Source of the DNA: Arenibacter sp041392165
GTDB lineage: Bacteria; Bacteroidota; Bacteroidia; Flavobacteriales; Flavobacteriaceae
Direction: 5' to 3'
Assembly: GCA_041392165.1 (NCBI GenBank)
Contig: JAWKMN010000005.1
Span: forward strand, 1 to 64,000
Length of the DNA stretch: 64,000 nt
Shown here: piece by piece, positions 17,393 through 25,600 of the stretch
How the letters are laid out: each line of letters starts with the position of its first letter
Numbering within the stretch: position 1 is the stretch's first letter
The notes under the pieces: model-generated
Databases searched by the model: none
What the model saw: only the letters and a program-made list of their open reading frames with translations
What the model was told of the DNA's origin: nothing
Made by a program: the position numbers and the translations under genes

Positions 17393-19702
17393 CTAAATTA
17401 AATGTTTCTTAAGCTTTATGACCACCGATTTTGAGGTAGGGGTATTGCTTTTGTCGGCAGTGCTGTCCAAGGGTACTAGGACATTGGCTTCGGGAAAATA
17501 GGTGGCACAGCATTTCTCGGGGATATTGTAAGGCAAAACGATGAACTTCTGTGCTAGGCGTTTCACGCCATTGTGAACACTGTAAAGATCTACCAGATCT
17601 CGTTCCTTAAGACGATGCCTCTCAATATCCTTGGGGTGCATCAATATAACCCGGCGTTCGTTAAATATGCCCCTATATCGATCGTTCAATCCATAAATAG
17701 TGGTGTTGAACTGATCATGGCTCCGAATGGTCATCATTAAAAGTTCCCCTTCGTCCAAAACAAAGGACTCATAATTGGATACGCTAAAATTGGCCTTTCC
17801 GGTGGTGGTGTTATAGGAATTGTTCCTTGCCCCATTGGGCAAATAAAAACCGGCAGGCTGTCTTACCTTTTGGTTATAGCTCCCAAACCCAGGAATACAT
17901 TCTTCAATACTGTCCCGGATATGATCATAGTGCTGCATATATTTCTTCCAGTCCACTTTCGAATTTTTCAGGGTGGCCATGGCCAATTGGCAAACTATAA
18001 TAGGTTCGCTCAACATATGGGAGGATATCGGTTTAAGACTTCCTTTGGAGCTATGTACCACTCCCATGGAATTCTCAACACTAACAAACTGCAACTCGCC
18101 ATTGATAAGATCCTTGTCCGTTCTTCCCAAACAGGGTAGGATCAGGGCCTCTTTGCCGTGGATAAGATGACTGCGGTTGAGTTTGGTGGAAACTTGTACG
18201 GTAAGGTCACATTTTTGAAGCGCTTTGGCGGTAAATAGGGTATCTGGGGTGGCCGATAGGAAATTACCGCCCATGGCGAAAAATACCCTGGCCTTCCCGG
18301 AATGCATGGCCCTAATGCTTTCTACGGTATCATATCCATTTTTGCGCGGTGGGGTGAAGTGGAATACTTTTTCCAGCTGGTCCAAAAATGTGGCCGGGGG
18401 CTTTTCGTAAATGCCCATGGTCCGGTCTCCCTGTACATTGCTATGGCCGCGCACGGGACAGGTGCCGGCCCCAGGTTTTCCTATACTTCCCTTTAACAAT
18501 AAAAGGTTTACGATCTCTTTTATCGTATTTACCGAATTTTTGTGTTGGGTAAGGCCCATGGCCCAGCAAGCAATGATCCTGTTCTTGTTGCACAGGATTT
18601 TGGCCACACTTTGCAAGGTCTGTTGGGGAATACCACATGCTGCTATCAGATTATCCAAATCCAATGCCCTTATGTGTGTTAGGTACTCCCTAAAGCCTTC
18701 TGTTTTTTCTTCAATGAAATCCAAATCAAAAACTGCCCCCGGATCTTTATCCTCTTCAAGGAGCATAAGTTTTGCCAACGCTTGCAGGAGGGCCATATCC
18801 CCATTTATTTTTACCTGAAGATAAAGGTCTGTTAATTTCGACCTTATCCCTAGGGCACCTTTTATTTCTTGGGGATTGTTGAAGTTTAAGAGTCCGGTTT
18901 CAAGGATTGGGTTTATCGAGATAATGGTGGCACCATTATCTTTGGCCTTTTTAAGGGCGCTCAGCATTCTAGGGTGATTTGTGCCAGGGTTTTGGCCTAA
19001 TATCAGGATAACCTCGGTTTCGTAAAAGTCTTCCAGTTTTACGGAACCTTTGCCTATGCCCAAGGTATCCGTAAGGGCAACCCCACTACTTTCATGGCAC
19101 ATATTGCTACAGTCGGGCATATTGTTGGTACCGTATTCCCTTACAAAAAGTTGGTAGAGGAAGGCGGCCTCGTTGCTTGTTCTTCCAGAGGTGTAAAATA
19201 TGGCCTCATCAGGACTTTTTAGTCCGTTTAGGTGCTTTGCTATCTTGGAGAAAGCTCCTTCCCAGCTTATTTCTTGATAATAGTCCGAACCTTGGGGCAA
19301 ATACATGGGCCGTGCCAACCGCCCTTTTTTACCAATTTCATAATCTGAAAGCAGGGAAAGTTGGGAAACACTGTTTTTTTGGAAAAAGGCGGTGTCCAAT
19401 TTTTTGGTAGTGGCCTCTTCGGCAATGGCCTTGGCGCCATTTTCGCAATATTCCGCTACTGTGCTTCGCTCATCATCCGGATCAGGCCAGGCACAGCCCG
19501 GACAATCAATTCCTCCCTTTTGGTTGAGGTTGGCCAGTGCATTCAATCCCCGGCCCAATCCCATTGCCCCAAAAACATGCTTTGCAGAGGAGATAACCGC
19601 AGGAATACCTGCGGCCACCTTTTTGGGGCCAGTAGTTTTAAGTCCGGTTAATTTTGCCGGAGAGGTAGGTTTAGGATATGTTTTTCCTGGGTCTTTTGCC
19701 AT
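17393..19702 (-). CDS. FdhF/YdeP-family molybdopterin oxidoreductase
   Basis: 769 residues, resembling formate dehydrogenase alpha subunits of the YdeP group, which bind bis-molybdopterin guanine dinucleotide. The N-terminus has Cys67, Cys70 and Cys86 ('DCPGCAWPDPDDERST'), fewer than the usual four for a 4Fe-4S cluster. The Mo-ligand region is 'NMPDCSNMCHESSGVAL', and other family signatures are 'ILGQNPGTNHPRMLSALKKA', 'GTCPVRGHSNVQGDRTMG' and 'RSHDQFNTTIYGLNDRYRG'. No Tat signal is seen, so it is cytoplasmic. The gene stands with a small partner and fdhD. The true substrate is unknown; formate is only one possibility. Confidence 0.9.
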   Translation of the reverse strand: MAKDPGKTYPKPTSPAKLTGLKTTGPKKVAAGIPAVISSAKHVFGAMGLGRGLNALANLNQKGGIDCPGCAWPDPDDERSTVAEYCENGAKAIAEEATTKKLDTAFFQKNSVSQLSLLSDYEIGKKGRLARPMYLPQGSDYYQEISWEGAFSKIAKHLNGLKSPDEAIFYTSGRTSNEAAFLYQLFVREYGTNNMPDCSNMCHESSGVALTDTLGIGKGSVKLEDFYETEVILILGQNPGTNHPRMLSALKKAKDNGATIISINPILETGLLNFNNPQEIKGALGIRSKLTDLYLQVKINGDMALLQALAKLMLLEEDKDPGAVFDLDFIEEKTEGFREYLTHIRALDLDNLIAACGIPQQTLQSVAKILCNKNRIIACWAMGLTQHKNSVNTIKEIVNLLLLKGSIGKPGAGTCPVRGHSNVQGDRTMGIYEKPPATFLDQLEKVFHFTPPRKNGYDTVESIRAMHSGKARVFFAMGGNFLSATPDTLFTAKALQKCDLTVQVSTKLNRSHLIHGKEALILPCLGRTDKDLINGELQFVSVENSMGVVHSSKGSLKPISSHMLSEPIIVCQLAMATLKNSKVDWKKYMQHYDHIRDSIEECIPGFGSYNQKVRQPAGFYLPNGARNNSYNTTTGKANFSVSNYESFVLDEGELLMMTIRSHDQFNTTIYGLNDRYRGIFNERRVILMHPKDIERHRLKERDLVDLYSVHNGVKRLAQKFIVLPYNIPEKCCATYFPEANVLVPLDSTADKSNTPTSKSVVIKLKKHLI

Positions 19703-20076
19703 TATTTTATGGTTGTTGCCGCCGGGTTGGGGTAATTGTCCGATTGATCTTCCATGCGCCCATCCAAACAGATAAAATCTTTTTCCAATAATAAGCTCAG
19801 GATCTGGCCGTCCTTTAAAACCATCTCGTTGGCATAACCGACCCGATCGCTATCCGGCCATTTTAAACTTTCACTCCTTGGTAAAAATAAGGTAATGGTG
19901 TTTCTTTGAAACTCTGCTTGGAGGCCAGTGATGTTTGCTTTGGTAGCTACTGCGTAGATAAAGTTCTGACCGTTGAAAGCGGTCTGTTCCGTAAAATGGC
20001 CCTTTTTTTGCAATGACCTAACTTCCGAACGGCTCAGTCTAAAACGCACCGAATTTCCCTGTATCCTAATTTTCAT
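19702..20076 (-). CDS. Small conserved protein beside the molybdenum oxidoreductase (DUF7009-like)
   Basis: 124 residues starting 'MKIRIQGNSVRFRLSRSEV', which matches my memory of the DUF7009 family found beside FdhF/YdeP genes in Bacteroidota. No membrane segment or signal peptide. Its last base is the first base of the oxidoreductase gene, so translation is probably coupled. A role as an assembly or regulatory partner of the molybdoenzyme is inferred from context only. Confidence 0.75.
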   Translation of the reverse strand: MKIRIQGNSVRFRLSRSEVRSLQKKGHFTEQTAFNGQNFIYAVATKANITGLQAEFQRNTITLFLPRSESLKWPDSDRVGYANEMVLKDGQILSLLLEKDFICLDGRMEDQSDNYPNPAATTIK

Positions 20077-20142
20077 CCAAACAATGTTTTATGCCATATT
20101 CCATAAAATTAAGGAATCGCCCATCAGTCTCAAAGTTTAGCT

Positions 20143-20976
20143 CTAAATTTTAATCCGTTTTGTGCCGGTATAGATGTTATATCTGGTATTGTTCAGAAAA
20201 CCTATTAAGGTAATGTCCTGTTCCAAGGCCATTTCTACAGCCAAGCTGGAAGGGGCTCCCACGGCCATAATAAAGCGAATCCCTGCCATGGCCGCTTTTT
20301 GGATCAATTCGAAACTGGCGCGACCGCTAAGAAAAAGTAAATATTTGTCTAAGGGGAATAGGGCCTGGGCAACTACATGGCCAATAATTTTGTCCAAGGC
20401 GTTATGCCTTCCAACATCCTCGCGCATGGTGAGTAATTCGCCCTGAAGATTAAATAGCGCGGCCGCGTGTATTCCACCCGTATGGTTAAAAATATTCTGT
20501 TCTTGCCGCAGTTTGCCCGGAAAGGATTTAATAAGATTTTTTTCAACCTGAAAATCCGTTAAGGGAGGGGGTAGGGAACATACCGTTCTTATAGCTTCAA
20601 TACTGGCCTTGCCGCAAACGCCACAACTACTGCTGGTGTAGAAATTTCGCTCCAGTTTGCCAAGATCGATGTTTTTGGAGTGGATCAGTTGGATATTTAT
20701 ACTGTTTTCTTCTGTGGCGACCCTTTTTATTTGATCGGAAGCTTGGATAATGCCCTCGGTAAACAGAAATCCAATGGCGAGCTCCTGATCATGGCCCGGC
20801 GTTCTCATTGTAATGGAGATATTTTTATTGATGATGGGGGAGTCTAAATGTAGTAGGCTTATACTAATTTGTAAGGGTTCTTCAACGGCAATGGTGTCCG
20901 TATGAGCTACAACATCGCTCCCTTGGACCTTAATGATTTTCTTTAAAACTATCGATTTTCCATTTTCCTGATTCAT
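20143..20976 (-). CDS. fdhD: Formate dehydrogenase accessory sulfurtransferase FdhD
   Basis: Transfers sulfur to the molybdenum cofactor of formate-dehydrogenase-type enzymes. 277 residues, the usual length, with the catalytic pair Cys118 and Cys121 in 'SSSCGVCGKAS'. Family motifs 'MRTPGHDQELAIGFLFTEG', 'GGIHAAALFN', 'REDVGRHNALDKIIG' and 'SGRASFELIQKAAMAGI' are clear. It lies 66 bp upstream of the small partner of the YdeP enzyme, which it presumably matures. Confidence 0.96.
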   Translation of the reverse strand: MNQENGKSIVLKKIIKVQGSDVVAHTDTIAVEEPLQISISLLHLDSPIINKNISITMRTPGHDQELAIGFLFTEGIIQASDQIKRVATEENSINIQLIHSKNIDLGKLERNFYTSSSCGVCGKASIEAIRTVCSLPPPLTDFQVEKNLIKSFPGKLRQEQNIFNHTGGIHAAALFNLQGELLTMREDVGRHNALDKIIGHVVAQALFPLDKYLLFLSGRASFELIQKAAMAGIRFIMAVGAPSSLAVEMALEQDITLIGFLNNTRYNIYTGTKRIKI

Positions 20977-20985
20977 AATATGCGG

Positions 20986-21897
20986 TTATACTTCAATAGT
21001 AACTCCCTTAGCGGTGTTTTGCTTGCCATCGTCAAAATAAAAGTCGATTCTACCTAGATTAATGCCGAAGCAGCCCACTTGGTTTACTAATAGTTGTTCG
21101 TTTTTTCTATTGTTTACTATGGTGGGCCTATCCAAAAATGTGTGGGTATGGCCTCCTATAATTAAATCTATGTTTTCTGTACTGGCCGCTAATTTTAGGT
21201 CATCCGGTTTTTGAGGGTTTTTATATTGATATCCCAAATGGGAAAGACAAATAATTAAATCGCACTTTTCCTCGATTTTTAAGGTACGGCCCATGTCTTG
21301 TGCTATTTCTATAGGGTCTAGATAAACGGTTTCTTGGTACAACTTCTTGGTGACCAGTCCGGCCAGTTCTATTCCCAATCCAAAAACCCCGATCTTGATC
21401 CCATCTACCAAGTATGTTTTGTATGGTTGCACATGACTGTCCAAAAGGGTATTGGTGAAGTCATAATTGGCCGATAAAAAATTGAAGGAGGCGTGGGGCA
21501 TTTGGGCATACAGGCCGTTAATTCCGTTGTCAAAATCGTGATTGCCAATGGTAACGGCATCATACCTTAACATGCTCATCAATTTAAATTCCAATTCTCC
21601 CCCATAAAAATTAAAATAAGGTGTTCCCTGAAAAATGTCGCCTGCATCAAATAATAGGGTATTTGGGTTTTCTTTTCGGATTTGATCCACCAAAGTAGCC
21701 CTTCTTGCCAAGCCGCCCATATTGGGGTAGTTGGAATGGTTGTTGGGAAAGGGATCTATATGGCTGTGCACATCGTTCGTGTGCAAGATGGTAATGTGCT
21801 TGTTGGCCGAATTGCCGCAAGAATTCATGGATAGCCCTCCTAGGCCAATAAAAGTGGCAGAGGCTGCCGTTCCCGAAATAAACTTTCTACGTTCCAT
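20986..21897 (-). CDS. Metallophosphatase domain of a split 5'-nucleotidase (UshA/YfkN-like)
   Basis: 303 residues. The N-terminus 'MERRKFISGTAASATFIG' looks like a Tat signal, followed by a Cys in 'SMNSCGN' that could be a lipobox. The calcineurin-like metal site is visible as 'HTNDVHSHIDPF' (the first Asp-x-His), 'FDAGDIFQG', 'GNHDFDNG' and 'GGHTH'. It acts on nucleotides or other phosphoesters in the periplasm. The usual C-terminal 5'-nucleotidase domain is missing and is encoded by the next gene upstream, with only a 3-bp gap. Confidence 0.93.
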   Translation of the reverse strand: MERRKFISGTAASATFIGLGGLSMNSCGNSANKHITILHTNDVHSHIDPFPNNHSNYPNMGGLARRATLVDQIRKENPNTLLFDAGDIFQGTPYFNFYGGELEFKLMSMLRYDAVTIGNHDFDNGINGLYAQMPHASFNFLSANYDFTNTLLDSHVQPYKTYLVDGIKIGVFGLGIELAGLVTKKLYQETVYLDPIEIAQDMGRTLKIEEKCDLIICLSHLGYQYKNPQKPDDLKLAASTENIDLIIGGHTHTFLDRPTIVNNRKNEQLLVNQVGCFGINLGRIDFYFDDGKQNTAKGVTIEV

Positions 21898-21900
21898 AAT

Positions 21901-22665
21901 TTATTTGATTTGCACAAACCGGTCATCCGTGGCCGCAGTGAGGGTATCCACTTTTTTAAAATGGTCTATAAGGGTATTTCTGATTAGGTAATCGGAATCG
22001 GTCAAAGAAATATATCCTTTTAAAAAATCCATTTTATCACCACCGGTGACCAAATAATTTGAAGTAGCAACATAGTAAGTCCTGTTTTCATCAAAGGGTT
22101 TTCCTTGAATGTTTACCGCTTGCAAACTTTTATTTTTATCCACAATTATCTGGATCCCTGCAATGGGATGGGCCACGTTGGACTTTATTAGAAACGATAC
22201 CATGGCCCTAACGGCCTTTCCATCCAATTCGGCAATCACTACCGAATTTTCGAAGGGCATGATCTCGTAGGCCGTACGCTCGGTAATATTTCCTGGCGAA
22301 ATTACAGACCGTATACTGCCAAAGTTAAGAAGTACAAAATCTATCTGCTTTCCGGTTCTGGCCATAAAAACCGGGTTTACCTCTTGCATTACAATATCTG
22401 CCATTAAATTTCCGGCCGGAGAATTAAGCCCCCCATCCGTTTTGGATATGGCCTTTGGGGCATAGGCCAAAACACTGTCCAATATTTGGTCGATTCTGTT
22501 TCTATAGGGAGCGATAATGTTTTCTATGGAATCTTTTGAGCTGGAAGAATAATTGATCTGAATCCTTTGGCCCTCAATGCTTCTCAATTTAGGAATAGAT
22601 TCCTTGCAACCCGGCAATAATAGTATTGTTGTAATTATAACAAAATGTTTGTTTTTTAAAATCAT
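21901..22665 (-). CDS. Lipoprotein carrying the 5'-nucleotidase C-terminal domain
   Basis: 254 residues with a lipoprotein signal ('ITTILLLPGCKES', lipid Cys near residue 20). The rest matches the substrate-binding C-terminal domain of UshA: 'NLMADIVMQEVNPV', 'DFVLLNFGSIRSVISPGNIT', 'AYEIMPFENSVVIAELDG' and 'YYVATSNYLVTGGDKMDFL'. With the following metallophosphatase gene it makes up a whole 5'-nucleotidase from two polypeptides, presumably working together at the outer or inner membrane. It is divergent from the gene at 22738. Confidence 0.92.
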   Translation of the reverse strand: MILKNKHFVIITTILLLPGCKESIPKLRSIEGQRIQINYSSSSKDSIENIIAPYRNRIDQILDSVLAYAPKAISKTDGGLNSPAGNLMADIVMQEVNPVFMARTGKQIDFVLLNFGSIRSVISPGNITERTAYEIMPFENSVVIAELDGKAVRAMVSFLIKSNVAHPIAGIQIIVDKNKSLQAVNIQGKPFDENRTYYVATSNYLVTGGDKMDFLKGYISLTDSDYLIRNTLIDHFKKVDTLTAATDDRFVQIK

Positions 22666-22737
22666 ATACTTCTTACCTTCGTAATAATTATTGGGGCGAT
22701 ATTATTTACATTTACAGTCATGAAAATGTAAAAATAC

Positions 22738-23274
22738 ATGTTTTTAAAAGCGCTTAAGGAAAAAATTAAATTTAGGAGAGGTAAAAGGTTGTTGAGGAAG
22801 GGGCTGAACGCTTCTCCCGAAACGGTAGACCGGGTAAAGGGCATAAGTGCTGTTGGATGCATTGTGGATTTGGACGTGTTTGAAAACACCAATGCTTTCT
22901 ATGAGTTTGTGGAGGAATTTTCCCTCAGGCACAATGCTGTAAAAATAATTGGGTATAAGAAGTTTCATGACCATAATTCCCCTTATTCAACCCCGGTTTT
23001 TTCGGACAGGGATTTGGGATGGAAAGGAAATATAGAAAATAGCTATGCCCTGGAATTTTTAAATAGGGAATACGATCTTTTGGTAAATTATTATACGGAT
23101 GATAAATTATTGTTACAGTTAATGACGTTAAGTACCAAGGCCAGGCTAAAGGTAGGTTTTGGTAGTGTGGATAAAAATTTAAATGATTTGATATTGAATA
23201 CTCCCATGGAGGATTTCCAGACCTTTAAAAAGGAATTAGGGAAATATCTAAGGGTTTTAAATGAGATTAAATAA
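22738..23274 (+). CDS. Conserved protein of unknown function (DUF6913-like)
   Basis: 178 residues, no signal peptide. The basic N-terminus ('KFRRGKRLLRKGL') and 'VGFGSVDKNLNDLIL' match a family conserved in Flavobacteriia that I recall as DUF6913. Always upstream of or near dapA in such genomes as far as I remember; here its stop overlaps the dapA start by one base. Function unknown. Confidence 0.75.
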   Translation: MFLKALKEKIKFRRGKRLLRKGLNASPETVDRVKGISAVGCIVDLDVFENTNAFYEFVEEFSLRHNAVKIIGYKKFHDHNSPYSTPVFSDRDLGWKGNIENSYALEFLNREYDLLVNYYTDDKLLLQLMTLSTKARLKVGFGSVDKNLNDLILNTPMEDFQTFKKELGKYLRVLNEIK

Positions 23275-24167
23275 TGGAACAGTTAGTTGGAACGGGCGTT
23301 GCTCTGGTGACTCCTTTTAAAGAGGATTTTTCTGTAGATACGATGGCTTTGGCAAAAATCGTAAACTATTGTGTGGATGGTGGAATAGATTATTTGGTTG
23401 TTCTGGGGACTACAGGGGAATCTGTGGTGTTGTCCAAAAAAGAAAAACAATTGGTTATAGATACCATTGTGGCGGCCAATGCCGGTAGACTGCCATTGGT
23501 TCTGGGAGTTGGTGGCAATAACACGGCAGCTGTTGTTGAAGAGCTACAGGAAACCGATCTAAAGGATTTTATAGCCGTTTTATCGGTTTCTCCTTACTAT
23601 AACAAGCCTACCCAGGAAGGGATTTATCAGCACTTTAAAGCCATTTCCCTAGCCTCGCCCAAGCCCGTTATATTGTATAACGTACCTGGAAGGACAGGAA
23701 GCAATATGCTTCCGGAAACGGTTTTGAGATTGGCCAACGATTTCAATAATATAGTAGGTATAAAGGAGGCTAGTGGCGATATGGTTCAGATTATGCGCAT
23801 TATTAAGGATAAACCCGCCGATTTTATGGTAATTTCCGGAGATGATTTTACCGCACTTTCTACGGTATTGGCCGGTGGTTCCGGGGTAATATCCGTTTTG
23901 GGACAGGGATTGCCTTCAGAATTTTCCCAAATGATGCGATTTGGTTTGGAAGGCAGGGTCAAGGAAGCCTTTGCATTGCACTATGCCCTTCAGGACGGGA
24001 TGGATCTTATTTTTAAGGAAGGGAATCCTGCAGGAATCAAAGCTTTGTTGGAAGCTGTTGGCCTAGGGACTGCAGTGGTACGGTTGCCATTGGTGGAAGC
24101 CACAACAACTCTAAAAAGGACGATCAAGGTTTTTTTTGGCACCTTGCTAAAGACGGTTGTTAAGTAA
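23274..24167 (+). CDS. dapA: 4-hydroxy-tetrahydrodipicolinate synthase
   Basis: Condenses pyruvate with aspartate semialdehyde, the first committed step to diaminopimelate and lysine. 297 residues as a TIM barrel. Active-site residues are visible: 'LGTTGES' near residue 45, Tyr135 and Arg140 in 'ILYNVPGRTGSN', and the Schiff-base Lys164 in 'VGIKEASGD'. 'SPYYNKPTQEGIYQHF' is a further signature. It is translationally coupled to the gene before. It serves the same pathway as the frameshifted dapF at 1.3 kb. Confidence 0.97.
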   Translation: MEQLVGTGVALVTPFKEDFSVDTMALAKIVNYCVDGGIDYLVVLGTTGESVVLSKKEKQLVIDTIVAANAGRLPLVLGVGGNNTAAVVEELQETDLKDFIAVLSVSPYYNKPTQEGIYQHFKAISLASPKPVILYNVPGRTGSNMLPETVLRLANDFNNIVGIKEASGDMVQIMRIIKDKPADFMVISGDDFTALSTVLAGGSGVISVLGQGLPSEFSQMMRFGLEGRVKEAFALHYALQDGMDLIFKEGNPAGIKALLEAVGLGTAVVRLPLVEATTTLKRTIKVFFGTLLKTVVK

Positions 24168-24210
24168 ACTGTCTCTGAGCATTGAAAGGAACTTTATTTT
24201 TAGATTTCAA

Positions 24211-24272
24211 CGTCCGCCTGAACGGATACGGGCAGGCAAGCATCGGGGCACCAGCCTGCGGCAGGCAGGTTC
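24211..24272. repeat. GC-rich palindromic intergenic element
   Basis: Contains the perfect inverted repeat GCCTGC-G-GCAGGC (24254-24266) and a second pair GCCTG/CAGGC (24216-24220 and 24233-24237). Much richer in GC than its surroundings and placed between dapA and bamD; it looks like a REP-type dispersed element of Flavobacteriia, though only one copy is in the window. Confidence 0.6.
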
Positions 24273-24418
24273 AAATTTCGATTATCCGGTAAAACTAACC
24301 TGTCTATTTATTGGATTTTTCACCAACAAAGTTAAAACTTGCACAAAATGTTGTAGTTGGTAAAGGGGCGGACTATTTTAGCGCGATAAAAATGTTTTAT
24401 AAATCCGTTTGGAATCCT

Positions 24419-24426
24419 TAATTTTG
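24419..24426 (+). promoter_or_regulatory. -7 box (TAATTTTG) for bamD
   Basis: Perfect TAnnTTTG match. It lies only 4 bp before the ATG at 24431, so that ATG would fall at or before the transcript start; this favours the in-frame ATG at 24443 as the bamD start. Confidence 0.5.
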
Positions 24427-24442
24427 CAGAATGTTTTTAAAA

Positions 24443-25252
24443 ATGAAGCATCTATTTACCTTTTTATTATTGGTCGCCATCCTTAGCTCTTGTAGTGAGT
24501 ACCAAAAAGTGCTTAAAAACGAAGATGTTAAGGCCAAATATGATTTGGCGGAAAAATTTTACGATGCCAAGGATTTTAAAAGGGCGAACCGACTGTTGGA
24601 ACAGATTGCCCCAAAGTATATCGGCAAGCCTCAAGGGGAACGTGTAATGTTCTTTCTTGCGGACTCTTATTACCAGACCAAAGATTATAATATGGCAGGG
24701 TACCAGTTTGAAAGGTTCCTAAAATCGTACCCAAAAAGTGATAAGGCTGCAGAAGCTGGATTTTATGGGGCGAAAAGCTATTATGAACTTTCCCCCAATT
24801 ATTCGTTGGATCAAACGGATACGGACAAGGCACTGATAAAATTACAAAACTTTATCAATACCTATCCGGAATCCGAGTTTTTGGTGGAGGCCAACATCAT
24901 GGCCAAGGAATTGACTACCAAGAAAGAGCGTAAAGCCTATGAAATAGCAAAGCAGTTTAATACTATTGGGGAATTTGATTATACCTTTTTAACTCCGGCG
25001 GTTACGGCTTTTGACAATTTTATTTCGGACAATCCCGGCTCTGTATATCGTGAAGATGCCCTCTATTACAAGTTTGATGCAGCTACCAATTTGGCACTTA
25101 ACAGTTTCGATTATCTTAAAAAAAATAGGTTGAATGATGCCAAGGCGGCTTATATGGCCTTGAAAAAATCTTTTCCCGAATCCAAGTATCTCAAGGATGC
25201 CGATAAGACCTTGAAAAAAGTAGAAAAAGAATTAGAAATTTTTTCCAAATAA
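24443..25252 (+). CDS. bamD: Outer membrane protein assembly factor BamD
   Basis: Lipoprotein of the BAM complex that inserts beta-barrel proteins in the outer membrane. From the ATG at 24443 the protein has about 269 residues: a signal 'MKHLFTFLLLVAILSSCSEY' with lipid Cys, then TPR-type helices ('AKYDLAEKFYDAKDFKRAN', 'DSYYQTKDYNMAGYQFERFL', 'GFYGAKSYYELSPNYSLD'). The ATG at 24431 adds four residues and lies too close to the -7 box. The gene heads a unit with the omega subunit and coaBC. Confidence 0.92.
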   Translation: MKHLFTFLLLVAILSSCSEYQKVLKNEDVKAKYDLAEKFYDAKDFKRANRLLEQIAPKYIGKPQGERVMFFLADSYYQTKDYNMAGYQFERFLKSYPKSDKAAEAGFYGAKSYYELSPNYSLDQTDTDKALIKLQNFINTYPESEFLVEANIMAKELTTKKERKAYEIAKQFNTIGEFDYTFLTPAVTAFDNFISDNPGSVYREDALYYKFDAATNLALNSFDYLKKNRLNDAKAAYMALKKSFPESKYLKDADKTLKKVEKELEIFSK

Positions 25253-25264
25253 TATGATGTAATT

Positions 25265-25597
25265 ATGAATATGAACGATTTAAAAAACTCGAAAGCCCCT
25301 GTTTCTACGGTGACGATCAATAAAAATGATTTCGACGCCAAGACCGGGAATATCTATGAGGCTATTTCCATCGCCGCTAAAAGAGCTGTTCAGATCAATT
25401 CTGAAATAAAAAAAGAACTTTTGGAGAAGTTGGAAGAGTTTGCCACCTATAGCGATAGTTTGGAAGAAGTCTTTGAAAATAAGGAACAGATAGAGGTTTC
25501 CAAATTCTACGAAAAATTACCCAAACCACACGCATTGGCGGTAAAAGAATGGTTGGACGATAAAATTTACTACAGAAATACAGAGAAGGACGCTTAA
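25265..25597 (+). CDS. rpoZ: DNA-directed RNA polymerase omega subunit (Bacteroidota Rpb6-like type)
   Basis: 110 residues. Bacteroidota omega proteins are longer than those of Proteobacteria and match the Rpb6-like pattern: 'NIYEAISIAAKRAVQINSEIK' near residue 29 binds the beta' subunit, and the tail contains 'KFYEKLPKPHALAVKEWLDD', seen in the group. It sits 12 bp after bamD and 3 bp before coaBC, the order known in Flavobacteriia. Confidence 0.9.
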   Translation: MNMNDLKNSKAPVSTVTINKNDFDAKTGNIYEAISIAAKRAVQINSEIKKELLEKLEEFATYSDSLEEVFENKEQIEVSKFYEKLPKPHALAVKEWLDDKIYYRNTEKDA

Positions 25598-25600
25598 GGG

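Noticed and set aside
24157..24363. 68-codon frame after dapA
   Set aside because: It starts inside dapA and runs through the palindromic element; no family resemblance.
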